From positions 6,296,501 through 6,360,500 of the forward strand of contig NZ_LT629689.1 in the NCBI RefSeq assembly GCF_900102035.1: a stretch of 64,000 bases of DNA, given 5' to 3'. This document shows positions 40,784 through 50,840 of the stretch, in pieces (positions within the stretch are counted from its first letter, which is position 1; every line of letters begins with the position of its first letter). This DNA comes from Pseudomonas extremaustralis. Lineage in GTDB: Bacteria > Pseudomonadota > Gammaproteobacteria > Pseudomonadales > Pseudomonadaceae. The position numbers and the translations under genes were made by a program. Below the pieces are notes generated by a model. The model ran no database searches, had not been told where the DNA came from, and saw nothing but the letters and a program-made list of their open reading frames with translations.

Positions 40784-40813
40784 ATGTGGGAGGGAGCAAG
40801 CCCCCTCCCACAT
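40784..40813. terminator. REP-type stem-loop between recJ and acvB
   Basis: ATGTGGGAGGG / CCCTCCCACAT around an AGCAAGCC loop, between convergent genes; one of several single REP palindromes of the GGGAGCAAG subtype. Confidence 0.75.
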
Positions 40814-40836
40814 TGGGTTTTGCGTACAGCCCGGAA

Positions 40837-42117
40837 TTACTCGGATTTGGCCTGGTGCTTGACGATGATATCCACCAAGCGCTTGGCCAGTGCCGGGTAG
40901 TTCTCGTCGAAGTGATGCCCGCCAGGCAGTTTCACCGCCTCGCCTACCGCCGTCTTGTCGGTACAGCCACTCTCGTCGACTTCTTCGGCACCGTAGATGC
41001 ACACCACCTTGTCCGCCGGCAGCTTGGCCATTTCCGGGCCGGTCGCGGCTTCTTTGCCGGCGTTGCCCAGCCAGCCTTCCACTTCGATTTCAAAGCTGCC
41101 GGTGCGGGCGAAGGCCAGCAGGATGATGGCGTCGACCCGCTGCTGTTCGTTTTCCGGCATGCGGTTGTAGATCGCTGGCAGTACGTCGGCGCCGAACGAG
41201 TAACCGGTCAGCACGAAGCGTTTGGTGCCCCACTTTTGCCGGTAGTGCTGCATCAGTTCGGTGAGGTCCTTGGCGCTCTGTTCCGGAGTCTTGTGCTGCC
41301 AGTAGTAGCGCAGGGTGTCGATGCCGACCACCGGGTAGCCGATCTTGGCCATTTCGCCGGCCACGTCGCGGTCCAGGTCACGCCAGCCGCCATCGCCGGA
41401 GAGGAACAGGGTCACGGTGTCCTTGGCCTGGCCGGCGGGGACTTCCACCACGGGAATCGCCAGGCCGCCGTTGTCCGAACCGACCAGCTGTTTGCGCAGT
41501 TCGTTGTTCAGCACTTGCGGGTAGTGAATGTCGTAGTCGCTGATGCTGGTGGTGGCGCGCGGTGTGTCGCGTACGAAACTGGCGCTTTCATCGTCAGGGT
41601 TGTCGTTCCACGCCACCAGCCAATTGCCATGGGCGGCGGTCTTCGGCAGCGGGTCCTTGCAGCCTTCCTGTACCAGGGTGAAGCCAACGGAGATCGCGTT
41701 GGCTTTGTCATCGTTCTGTGTGGCCAGCCAGCGCCAGGCAAGGGCGGCGCCAGGGCCGATGCCGCTCACCAGCGTCGGTGCGCCCTTGAGCTGGGCCAGG
41801 GCGCCTTGTAGCGCCTGTTCCTGCAGCGTGCAGTCGTCTTTGGGCAGGATCACCTGAACGATTTGTGCCTTGCCGCCCTGGCTGAGGGCGATCAGTTGAC
41901 TGTCGGTCAGGACTTCATCCGCCATCACCGCTACGGCCACGCGGGCTTTTGCTGTTCCGGCTGGCGTCACGCGGGTCATCACCGAACCGTCGGCCTGGGG
42001 CAGTTGCTCCAGGGTCGGTTGCGGGGCAGGGCGGTTCCAGTACCAATAGCCACCCCCCAGGATCAGGGCCAGCAGCACTACAACGGCCAATACATACCGC
42101 CAGGAGCGTCGAATCAT
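40837..42117 (-). CDS. acvB: AcvB/VirJ-family aminoacyl-phosphatidylglycerol hydrolase
   Basis: A 426-residue membrane-anchored periplasmic protein: one N-terminal membrane segment (YVLAVVVLLALILGGGYWYW), then two alpha/beta-hydrolase-like VirJ regions. The nucleophile is the Ser in VLTGYSFGADVLP near residue 305; the C-terminal His lies in LPGGHHFDENY. In P. aeruginosa the neighbour of mprF (PA0919) removes alanine from Ala-PG; that function is inferred here from order and family. Its ATG overlaps the mprF stop (TGATG), so it is coupled to mprF translation, relevant because mprF is frameshifted. Confidence 0.88.
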   Translation of the reverse strand: MIRRSWRYVLAVVVLLALILGGGYWYWNRPAPQPTLEQLPQADGSVMTRVTPAGTAKARVAVAVMADEVLTDSQLIALSQGGKAQIVQVILPKDDCTLQEQALQGALAQLKGAPTLVSGIGPGAALAWRWLATQNDDKANAISVGFTLVQEGCKDPLPKTAAHGNWLVAWNDNPDDESASFVRDTPRATTSISDYDIHYPQVLNNELRKQLVGSDNGGLAIPVVEVPAGQAKDTVTLFLSGDGGWRDLDRDVAGEMAKIGYPVVGIDTLRYYWQHKTPEQSAKDLTELMQHYRQKWGTKRFVLTGYSFGADVLPAIYNRMPENEQQRVDAIILLAFARTGSFEIEVEGWLGNAGKEAATGPEMAKLPADKVVCIYGAEEVDESGCTDKTAVGEAVKLPGGHHFDENYPALAKRLVDIIVKHQAKSE

Positions 42118-44758
42118 CAGCGTTTCACCAATCCAGTCAGGCCACCCGCGATCAGGGCGGCGGTATCGGCCAGTGCCACCAGCGGATCAAGTCCTGCGGG
42201 CACGGCCATGTAACGGGGTTCCCAGTCAGGCTGGAATTTGTCTTTGAAGCGGCGCAAACCTTGGAAGTTATACAGCTGTTCGCCACGACGGAACACCATC
42301 GAGCCCAGGCGTTGGGTCAGCGGCGCGCCACGGCGGGGTTGCAGGCCCGACAATGGCACCATGCCGAGGCTGAAGCGAGCATAGCCATGACTCTTATAGT
42401 GTTGAATCAGGCCGACCATCATGAACTCCATGGTCAGCTTGGGCGCATCGGGGTGGGCGCGCATCAGGTCGAGGCTGGCCAGGTCGTGGTTGTAGGTTTC
42501 AAGCAGGTTGGCGAAGGCCACCGGGTGCCCTTCGAAGCGAACGATCGCGATACGGAAGTGCCTGAGGTAGTCGTTGCTGAAGCGGCCCAGGGAAAAGCCC
42601 TTCTCGCGCACATTCTTGCCGGTCAGCCAGGCGTCGGAAATGACCTTGAGCTCGTCCATCGGCGCGGTGCCCGGTTCGTGGATTTCCAGGGACAGGCCGT
42701 CCCGGGTGCCACGGTTCCAGGTGTAGCGCAAATCCTTCATCTCTTTGCCCTTGGCTTCCAGGTCAAAGCGTTTGAGGTCGACGCGGGCTTCTTCGCCCAG
42801 CTTGATCGCGGTCAGGCCGATGTCCATGTAGTACGGCAGGTTCTCCGCACGCACCTGATAGAACACCGGGCGCGCATGGTGGATGTCGCACAGGTCGCGG
42901 AACTGCCAGATCATCTCGGCGCGGGGCTGGGTCGGGCCGATCGGATCATACAAGGCCACCAGGCTGCGACCGCGACGGGCATACATCAGGAAGGCTTCGT
43001 CGTTGGGGTGGAACAGCAGCGCCTTGTCGCCGGTGAGCGCCAGGCCGCCGTCGGGTTGCGACGAGGCCATCAGGATCTTGGTGGCGCGTTCCAGTTCTTC
43101 CGGCGTTGGCAGGTGAATCACCGGGCGCGCGGTACGCAGCAGCCAGGTCAGCGACACGATCACCAGCAATACCGCAGCCCCAGCAGCGAGCGCAGGCCGC
43201 GCGGGGCGTTGGCGTCGAGGGTGAACTGCCACCACAGTTGATGGCTATAAGGGACGTCTTGATAGGCGAACAGCAGCAGCCAGATCGAAGCCCCGAGCAC
43301 GCAGACGCTGGCCACCAGGTACAGCGGCGAGAACGGCAGTTCGGTCAAGCGGCTGGCGCGATAGAACGAGCGCCGGAAGATGGCCAGCAACACTGCGGTC
43401 ATGGTCATCAGGCTGGCTTCTTCCCAGTCGAAGCCCTTGAGCAGGGACAACAGGGCGCCGGCCAGCAGCAACACCATGGTCAACATCCAGGCCGCCGACA
43501 AGCGTCGACGCAGGCCCTGGGCCAACAGCAGGCACAGTACGCCGATCAGGCTGGCGCCAAAGTGCGAAGCATCAATCAGGCGGTGGGGAATCAGAAAGCC
43601 GATGTTTTCCAGGCGTGAGTCGATTTCTGGCGTGGCGCCGGAAAACAGCAGGACCACGCCGGACAAAAAAACCAGCACGGCCAGTACCGGCGCCGCCAGG
43701 CCCGAGGCGACCCGCAGGCTCTGCTGGGTCTGGAACAGGCGTTGGGCTTCGTTGATCAACAGGAACACGCAGGCGATCAACAGCGGCAGCACCACATAGA
43801 TCATGCGATACAGCAGCAGGGCGGCGGCCAATGGCGCGGCACCCAGCTTGTCGGCGAAGGCGGCGAGCAGGATGGCTTCGAAGACACCCACGCCACCGGG
43901 CACATGGCTGAGCACGCCAGCGGCCAGGGCCAACAGGTACACCAGCAGGAACGGCCCGAAGGGCGGCGCTTCCGGCAACAGCATATAAAGGACCGTGGCC
44001 GCCGCCGCGACGTCCAGGGCCGTGATGATCAACTGCAGGAAGGTCAGGCGACGACCGGGCAGACGCAGGGTGCGACGGCCGGCCTTGACCATCAGGTTGT
44101 CCGGGTAGGGTTGTTCCGGCAGGCGACGGCGATAGATGCCGATGCACAGCATCGCCGACAGCAACAGCACGGCGCCGGCCACACCGCCGAGCAGCATTTG
44201 CGGGAGATGCAGGTAGGTCGAGGCTGCCGGCAGGTTACTCAGCGTGGCTAGCGCCGCCAACGGTGGCAGGGCACAGCCCAGGGCCAGGCTGGCGAACACG
44301 GTCATGTGCGCGACTTCCGAAGCGCCGAGGCCATGGCGTGCATATAAACGGTAGCGAACCGAGCCGCCCGAGAGCATCGATAAGCCGATGGCGTTGCCGA
44401 TGGCGAACGCGGTGAACCCACCCAGGGCGAGGGTCTTGGCGGGCAGTTTCACCCCGGCGTAGCGTGCGCCGGAAAACTCATAGCCCAACAGAACGACGAA
44501 ACCCGCGACTGCAGCGGCAAATGCACCGAGCAACGCTGGCTTGGGCACTTCCAGGATCGAGTCATGGAGGGCGTAGAGGTCCAGCTCGAGCAGCAGGTGG
44601 CGGCAGGCGACGAGGGCGATTGCAAACAGCAGCAACGTAACCGCCAGCCCGATGGGCTGGCGGTACTTGCTTAACAGATCCAGCCAGCGCAAGCGGGTGG
44701 GAGCGATCGGTTGTTCTGCTGTGACGGTGTCTTGTGGTTCAGACGAGTTGGCGCGCAT
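42117..44758 (-). pseudogene. mprF: Aminoacyl-phosphatidylglycerol synthase MprF, split by a one-base frameshift
   Basis: MprF moves an amino acid from tRNA onto phosphatidylglycerol and flips the lipid, protecting against cationic peptides. The first frame (ATG 44756-44758 to a stop at 43160, about 532 residues) holds the multi-span flippase region. A second frame (down to 42117) holds the last membrane segment and the DUF2156 synthase domain (for example FSLGRFSNDYLRHFRIAIVRF). The frames meet at GGGG (plus-strand CCCC at 43178-43181): adding one G gives RSLLGAAVLLVIVSLTWLLR and one uninterrupted 880-residue protein, the family's normal size. No other damage is visible. It could be a true mutation, phase variation, -1 recoding, or a sequencing error. 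Confidence 0.9.
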
Positions 44759-44986
44759 CAATCACCTCGTGGATTGTGCGCGACAGGATGGAGGTATCCA
44801 GCCAAGTTACCAATCCCTATGGACAAAATAATTACAAATATTAACGCGTATCACCGGGGTCGGCGACTGCGGCCATTGGTCGTAGAGGATTAAGCATAGC
44901 GTGCAATGACATGGACTCTATAAAACCCGTACGGTTTCATGAAAGATGCCATGCCATTGTTTCAGAAGAACTTTTTTATCAGATAC

Positions 44987-45018
44987 AAAAAAGGCCACTC
45001 TTTCGAGCAGCCTTTTTT
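44987..45018 (-). terminator. Terminator of tRNA-fMet copy 1
   Basis: AAAAAAGGC CA CTC TTTC GAG CA GCCTTTTTT, just past the CCA end of the minus-strand tRNA gene. Confidence 0.8.
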
Positions 45019-45024
45019 GATGTT

Positions 45025-45101
<77 letters not shown>

Positions 45102-45275
45102 TCTGTGGGCGGCATTCTACAGCCAAGCGGCAGGCTGTCAACCGTTAATGGGCCAATGGGGCAAATAAGTGTGAATTAGCCGCTGGATTGCGACGATGTG
45201 CGGTAAGTGCACGCAAGGAAAAGGTTTTTTGTCGGACAATCGTCCAAGGCGAAAACCTGCGGTCGCAAAAATGCC

Positions 45276-46400
45276 TTACCGCAAGGTCGCAACGGACTGG
45301 CGGAACAGCAGCAAGCTCATCACCAGAAAGGTCACGCCCATCACCAGGACCGTCACGAACTCTTTCCAGACGATGTCGAGGCCCGCGCCGCGATACACGA
45401 TCGCCTGCATGAAGCCCACATAGTGCCGCGACGGGAAAAACCACGTCACGTACTGGACCCATTGCGGCTGGCTCTCGATGGGCGACATGCCGCCCGACAG
45501 CATCATCATCGGCATCACGGCCATCATCATCAGCAGGGCAAATTGCGCCATGGTGCGGGCGAGGGTGCCGAGGAAGATGCCGATCGCCGCCGTGGCGAAG
45601 ATGTAGATGAGGGTGCCGAGCAGCAGCACACCGCGCGAACCGGCAATCGGCACGTCGAGGACGCCCTGGACCACGAATAGAAGAGAACAGATGAAACCGA
45701 TCATGATCACCAGCCCGCTCGACCAGACTTTGGCGAGCGCAATCTCGAAGGCGGTCAGCGGCATCACCAGCAGGTGTTCAATCGTACCGTGCTCGCGCTC
45801 GCGCAACAGCGCCGCGCCGGTCAGGATAATGATCAGCATCGACAGCTGATCGGCAAGGCCGACGACCGCGCGGAACCAGGATTGTGTGCCGTTGGGATTG
45901 AACGCGCGGCGGATGACGAGATCGGACGAGAGCCCGGCGGTTCGCTGCATTTGCTGGCGGTAGCGCGTGACCTCGTCGGTCACCATGTTCTGGATATAGC
46001 CCCCACCCAAGGACGCCTGCTGGACGGCGGTGGCGTCTGCGTTGACCTGAACCTCGATATCGCGTCCCTTGCGTACATCCGCTTCAAAGCGTGGAGGAAT
46101 GACGACGACAAGGGTGTACAGACCCTTGTCCATGGTGCGATCGATATCGGCGGCGCTGATCATTTTGGCCGCCTGGAAGTATGGGGGATAAAAAAGCCCG
46201 GCGATCGATCGCGAGAGGGCGGAATTGTCCTCGTCGACGATCGCCACGGAGGCATTGTGGACGGTCTCGCCGGCGCCGGTCGATTGCATATAGATGCTGA
46301 TGCCGAAGGAATAGAAGATGAAGAGGATCATCATCAAGTCCTTCGACAGGGCCCGCAGATCCTTGATACCGAGCCAGAATATGTTGGCGAGGCTGTTCAC
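45276..46400 (-). CDS. yhhJ: ABC-2 type permease (YhhJ/YbhR-like)
   Basis: A 374-residue inner-membrane protein starting at a GTG, with GGAG eight bases upstream inside the end of the RbbA-like gene. One N-terminal membrane segment, a large extracytoplasmic domain (about 45-175), then five segments including ILTGAALLREREHGTIEHLLVMPLT, the ABC-2 signature, and MMLSGGMSPIESQP. Probably the second membrane half of the exporter. The spacing of one base to the upstream gene shows an operon. Confidence 0.88.
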   Translation of the reverse strand: MNSLANIFWLGIKDLRALSKDLMMILFIFYSFGISIYMQSTGAGETVHNASVAIVDEDNSALSRSIAGLFYPPYFQAAKMISAADIDRTMDKGLYTLVVVIPPRFEADVRKGRDIEVQVNADATAVQQASLGGGYIQNMVTDEVTRYRQQMQRTAGLSSDLVIRRAFNPNGTQSWFRAVVGLADQLSMLIIILTGAALLREREHGTIEHLLVMPLTAFEIALAKVWSSGLVIMIGFICSLLFVVQGVLDVPIAGSRGVLLLGTLIYIFATAAIGIFLGTLARTMAQFALLMMMAVMPMMMLSGGMSPIESQPQWVQYVTWFFPSRHYVGFMQAIVYRGAGLDIVWKEFVTVLVMGVTFLVMSLLLFRQSVATLR

Positions 46401-46401
46401 C

Positions 46402-49143
46402 TTATTTCTCCTGTTTGCGCAAGAGCAACGCCGACAGCAACAGGAAGGCCGGACCGAACAGGGTCAGCGCCAGCAGATCGGTCGCCATGTCGGTGAAGCC
46501 AAGTCCCTTGGTGAACGCGCCGACACTCATATGCAGGTAGTAGCTCGTCGGCCACAGGTACCCCATGAAGCGTGCGCCGCCCTCCAGCGTCGAAACGGGC
46601 TGCATCATGCCGGAGAACTGCATGGTCGGTAGCATCGACAGCACCGCTCCGGCGAACACCGCTGCGACCTGGCTCGACGTGAAGGTCGAGATGAACAGCC
46701 CGTAGCCGGTGGCCGCCGCCACATAGAAAAGCGCGCCCAGGGTCAGCGTGAGACCGTCACCCTTCAGCGGGACATCGAAGAGGAGCAGCACAGTCGTGGT
46801 CATGATGAAAAAATTGATCATGCCGACACCGATGTAGGGCAGTTGCTTGCCGATCAGGAACTCCAGGCGCGTGGTGGGGGTGGCGTAGAAGTTCGTGATC
46901 GTGCCGATCTCCTTTTCGCGGGCGACGCTGACAGCGGTCAGGATGGCAAGAAACATCATCAGCAGCATCGCCGGCACCGCAGGCCCGATCGCGTAGATGC
47001 TCTCGGCGGTTGGGTTGTAACGGTTGCGGATCACGATGCTGGTCGTCGGTTTCGTGCTCGTTGCGGCGCTGGACTGCCGCGTTCTCTGTTCGGAGAAGAG
47101 ATTGTGCGCCGACTGCACGTAACCCTCGATGGTGGCGGCGCGCGAGGTGTTGGCGCCGTCGATCCAGGCCGATACCTGCCAATCCGCACCGCGCTTTACC
47201 AAGCGTCCGAAGCCGGGTGGGATTTCGATCGCCAGCGTGATGTCGTTCGACTTCAGGCGTCGCTGCATTTCTTCCACGCTGTGGAGCGGCGCCTTTTCAG
47301 TGAAATAGCGAGAACTCGAGAAATTGGCCAGATAGTCTCTGCTCTCCGGCGTCTCGTCGTGGTCGAACGCCGCATAGGTGAGGTTGGTCACATCGCTGGA
47401 AACACCGAAGCCGAAGATCAACAGCATGATGAACGAGCCGAGAAAGGCGAAGGCAAGCCGCACCGGATCGCGCATCAGCGACAACGTCTCGCACTTGGCA
47501 AAGGCCAGGAGGCGGCGCAGCGGCATGAAGGCCCAGCGCCTGGACGACAAGGCCACTCCATCCGGCTGTGTCTGCATAGTGATCGCTGCCGCAGGGGGCG
47601 CGGGCGAAGACGGTTCGGCGTCTTCGATATAGGCGATGAACGCCTCTTCGAGATTTGTGCTGCCCTTGGACGCGATGACGTTCTGCGGTGTGTCGCAGAC
47701 GAGGACGCGACCGGCATGCATCAAGGAGATGCGGTCGCAGCGCATGGCCTCGCTCATGAAATGCGTGGAGACGAAGATCGTGACGTTACGGGAGCGTGAG
47801 AGATCGCCGAGCAAACGCCAGAACTCATCGCGCGCCAACGGGTCGACGCCTGACGTGGGCTCGTCGAGGATCAGCAACTCGGGATCGTGCACGATCCCCA
47901 CGGCCAGCGAGAGACGCTGCCGCACACCGAGCGGCAGCGAACTCGCTTCGGTGTCGGCGTAGTCGACAAGGCCGACATCGATCATGAGCTGGGCGATACG
48001 TTCGTCAGCGCGGTCCGCGGCCAGATGAAAAAGCCGCGCATGCAGACGCAGGTTCTGCCGCACGGTCAGTTCGCCATAGAGCGAGAACGATTGCGACATG
48101 AAACCCACGCGCCGGCGGACCGACAGGTCGTTGGCATCGACCGGCTTTCCGCAGACGTCGGCCTCTCCCTCGCTGGGCGCCAGCAACCCGGTCAGCATCT
48201 TCATGGTCGTGGTCTTGCCGCTGCCGTTCGAACCGAGGAAGCCGAAGATTTCCCCGCGTTCGATGGCGAAGCTGACGCGATCGACCGCAGTAAAGCTGCC
48301 GAAACGGCGGGTCAGGTTCCTTGCGACAATCACCGGCGCCTCTGTGCCTGGCTGGCGTGGCGCAATGACCAGCCGCGGCGGTGCCGATTTCTGTCCCGGT
48401 TGCAGGGCGGCGAACACTGCTTCCATGTCTTGTTGGCCCGTCTTTGCGCGCAGCTCGTCCGCGGTGCCGCAGGCCAGCACGCGTGCGTGATCCATCGCGA
48501 TAAGCCAATCGCATTGGCCCGCCTCATCCATATAGGCGGTGGAAATGACCACGCTCATGGTCGGACGCTCGCGCCGCAAGTCGCCAATCAGATCCCAGAA
48601 CTGTCGGCGCGACAGCGGATCCACGCCGGTCGTCGGTTCATCGAGAATGAGCAGGTCGGGGTCGTGGATGAGTGCGCAGCACAACCCGAGTTTTTGCTTC
48701 ATGCCGCCCGACAGCTTTCCGGCAGGCCGGTCGAGAAAGGGCAGCAAACCGATGGCGGCCGCCAGGCGCTGTGTGCGTGCGTCGCGTTCCGATGCGGACA
48801 GACCGAAGAGGGTCGCGAAGAAGGCCAGGTTCTCGCGGACGCTGATCTCCTGATAGAGATTTTTGCCGAGTCCTTGCGGCATATAGGCAATGCGCGTGCA
48901 CACGGAGCGCCGATGCCGGGCATTGTCCATGCTACCGCCGAGGACCGTGACCGATCCGGCCTGTATCTTTCGTGCTCCGGCGATCAGGCCGAGCAGCGTG
49001 GACTTTCCCGCAGCGTCAGGGCCGATGATGCCCGTCATCTGGCCGCTCGGCAGTGCGAGCGATACAGCGTCGAGCGCTCGGACCTTGCCATACAGATGGG
49101 TTGCGTTGGACACCTCGGCGATCAGCGGCGCGCGAGTCACCAT
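46402..49143 (-). CDS. rbbA: RbbA-like fused ABC transporter (two ATPase domains plus permease)
   Basis: A 913-residue protein. First nucleotide-binding domain about 5-235 (Walker A GPDAAGKST, signature KLSGGMKQKLGL, Walker B DLLILDEPTTGVD); second about 270-500 (Walker A GSNGSGKTT, signature-like SLPLGVRQRLSL, Walker B LLILDEPTSGVD). The C-terminal ABC-2 permease has about six segments (REKEIGTITNFYATPTTRLEF). In the second domain the usual LSGGQ is LPLGV, so its signature motif is degenerate. E. coli RbbA was described as ribosome-associated, but here an exporter role with the flanking HlyD and permease genes is more likely. Confidence 0.9.
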   Translation of the reverse strand: MVTRAPLIAEVSNATHLYGKVRALDAVSLALPSGQMTGIIGPDAAGKSTLLGLIAGARKIQAGSVTVLGGSMDNARHRRSVCTRIAYMPQGLGKNLYQEISVRENLAFFATLFGLSASERDARTQRLAAAIGLLPFLDRPAGKLSGGMKQKLGLCCALIHDPDLLILDEPTTGVDPLSRRQFWDLIGDLRRERPTMSVVISTAYMDEAGQCDWLIAMDHARVLACGTADELRAKTGQQDMEAVFAALQPGQKSAPPRLVIAPRQPGTEAPVIVARNLTRRFGSFTAVDRVSFAIERGEIFGFLGSNGSGKTTTMKMLTGLLAPSEGEADVCGKPVDANDLSVRRRVGFMSQSFSLYGELTVRQNLRLHARLFHLAADRADERIAQLMIDVGLVDYADTEASSLPLGVRQRLSLAVGIVHDPELLILDEPTSGVDPLARDEFWRLLGDLSRSRNVTIFVSTHFMSEAMRCDRISLMHAGRVLVCDTPQNVIASKGSTNLEEAFIAYIEDAEPSSPAPPAAAITMQTQPDGVALSSRRWAFMPLRRLLAFAKCETLSLMRDPVRLAFAFLGSFIMLLIFGFGVSSDVTNLTYAAFDHDETPESRDYLANFSSSRYFTEKAPLHSVEEMQRRLKSNDITLAIEIPPGFGRLVKRGADWQVSAWIDGANTSRAATIEGYVQSAHNLFSEQRTRQSSAATSTKPTTSIVIRNRYNPTAESIYAIGPAVPAMLLMMFLAILTAVSVAREKEIGTITNFYATPTTRLEFLIGKQLPYIGVGMINFFIMTTTVLLLFDVPLKGDGLTLTLGALFYVAAATGYGLFISTFTSSQVAAVFAGAVLSMLPTMQFSGMMQPVSTLEGGARFMGYLWPTSYYLHMSVGAFTKGLGFTDMATDLLALTLFGPAFLLLSALLLRKQEK

Positions 49144-49145
49144 GG

Positions 49146-50189
49146 TCAGTCCTCGGCATCGGCAGGGTCGCCCTCAACGCGTTTTTGCAGGTTATCCGGC
49201 CAATCTGGCGGGTTCGGATCGAGGCGCACATAGCCGATGCCGCGGGTCCCGGTTTTCACTTGGTTGAGATGGCGCGCGATGAGGCTCGGCGGAATGCGCA
49301 GCTTGATCCGGAACATGAGCTTGTCGCGCTCGCTGCGGGTTTCGACCTGTTTGGGCGTGAACTGAGCGTCGGGCGAGACGAAACTCACTTTGGCCGGGAC
49401 GGCGAAGTCGGCACCGTCGAAGACAATTCGTGCGGCCGACCCAATCGTCACGCGCATGGCCTGTTCGGAGGGGAGATAGATCTCCATGTAGATCTCTGAC
49501 AGGTCGATGATCGTCAGCACCTTTCCGCCTGCCGCAACCACTTCTCCTGGGTTGGCGAGACGATAGAGCACGCGGCCCTGCACCGGCGCCAAAAGAATGG
49601 TATCGACGATCTGGGCGTCGGTCTGATTGACCAGGGCTTGCGCGGCCACGACCGAGCGCTCGCGTGCGGTCACGGTCTTCTGTGCGGCTTCGAGCACGGC
49701 GCGGGCAGAATCGCGTTCGCCCAGAGCCTCGTCGCGGTTGTCCTCACTGATCGCTCCGGTCACGATCAACTTGAGGGCGCGGCGAAGCTTTGCTTCCTTG
49801 AGGGTCAGTTCCGCCTGGCGTTGCACGACGGTTGCCTTTGCCTCGAGCATCGAGGCCTCCTCGGACGCCACGTCGGCGGCATATTTGGCGCGTTGCGCTT
49901 GCAACTCCGTGGTATCGAGGCGGGCGAGCACCTGGCCTTCGGTGACGAGATCGCCTTCCCGGGCCAGCACCTCGCGCACGCGTCCGGCGGACTTCGCGGC
50001 GATGTCGATTTGGTCGGATTCGATACGGCCGTTGCCTGATACCAGCCCCTGGGGCAGCTTGCCTTGCTGGCTATGCCACCAATACCAGGCGCCGCCGGTA
50101 CCGGCGGCCAACACTATGGCAAGGATCAGAAGAATTCTTGCGGCGCGCCGCCAAGACCACGTTGCATCGGTACTCGGGATGGGCGTCAT
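49146..50189 (-). CDS. yhiI: HlyD-family membrane fusion protein (YhiI-like)
   Basis: A 347-residue periplasmic adaptor. Single N-terminal membrane anchor (ILLILAIVLAAGTGGAWYWW), lipoyl half (GNGRIESDQIDIAAKSAGRVREVLAREGDLVTEGQVLARLD), a coiled-coil hairpin of about 100 residues, second lipoyl half (LLAPVQGRVLYRLANPGEVV), then a beta-barrel. First gene of the exporter operon, two bases before the RbbA-like gene. An outer-membrane TolC partner must be encoded elsewhere. Confidence 0.92.
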   Translation of the reverse strand: MTPIPSTDATWSWRRAARILLILAIVLAAGTGGAWYWWHSQQGKLPQGLVSGNGRIESDQIDIAAKSAGRVREVLAREGDLVTEGQVLARLDTTELQAQRAKYAADVASEEASMLEAKATVVQRQAELTLKEAKLRRALKLIVTGAISEDNRDEALGERDSARAVLEAAQKTVTARERSVVAAQALVNQTDAQIVDTILLAPVQGRVLYRLANPGEVVAAGGKVLTIIDLSEIYMEIYLPSEQAMRVTIGSAARIVFDGADFAVPAKVSFVSPDAQFTPKQVETRSERDKLMFRIKLRIPPSLIARHLNQVKTGTRGIGYVRLDPNPPDWPDNLQKRVEGDPADAED

Positions 50190-50331
50190 GATCCGATCCT
50201 TGAGCGTGGGTGGGACGTTAAGCGTTGACTGGGGCAGGGGCGTGGCGCTGTGGTAGCGCGAGACGGAAGCGAGATCACGTTATTTCATCGACCGTGTCTG
50301 GCGAATACCGGTGTTCGCCCATCTCGGTAAA

Positions 50332-50373
50332 TGCTACCAATCGAGTGCAGTGCATAACGTTGATCTTTATCAA
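50332..50373 (-). promoter_or_regulatory. Class II Anr/FNR-type promoter of the exporter operon
   Basis: TTGATCTTTATCAA (50360-50373) is a perfect TTGAT-N4-ATCAA Anr/FNR box. On the minus strand a TAGCAT -10 element (50337-50332) lies at the distance expected if the box is centred at -41.5, placing the transcription start near 50325 and leaving a leader of about 135 bases before the HlyD-like ATG. Confidence 0.75.
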
Positions 50374-50439
50374 GCAATCGAGTTGGAGCCGCGCGCGGCC
50401 CTTGCCCTCAGTCGCCAATCGTTAAAACCGACACAAACA

Positions 50440-50477
50440 AAAACACCGCCTCGACGGTTAGGTCGAGGCGGTGTTTT
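50440..50477. terminator. Terminator of tRNA-fMet copy 2
   Basis: AAAACACCGCCTCGAC GGTTAG GTCGAGGCGGTGTTTT, a perfect 16-bp stem. It lies ten bases past the CCA end of the tRNA gene and insulates it from the exporter promoter. Confidence 0.92.
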
Positions 50478-50486
50478 CGTTTGTGT

Positions 50487-50563
<77 letters not shown>

Positions 50564-50780
50564 TCTGTGTGTCGGCATTCTACAGAGGAACGCTGGTGTG
50601 TCAACCTGTGACCGGAAGAAAAGCGCTTGTGGTTCAATCGGTTAGCTCTCCAAGACCGCGCTTGAAAGCTCTGGGAGCCAGTCTGGCCGAGGCTTTCAGC
50701 TCTATTGGGAGGCTAAATTCGATTGAAAAAATAAATTCATCTGAGAATTTTCCTACCGCTCAGAGGGAAGATTCAAACTA

Positions 50781-50796
50781 CTGGTGCTATATACAG
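50781..50796 (+). promoter_or_regulatory. LexA box upstream of dinB
   Basis: CTGGTGCTATATACAG fits CTG-N10-CAG with a perfect TATATACAG half, 45 bases before the dinB ATG. Implies SOS control. The rest of 50564-50840 shows nothing else recognisable. Confidence 0.8.
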
Positions 50797-50840
50797 GGGT
50801 GGATGCGATACTGGCCACCCGTTGAACTGCCTTCTTATCT

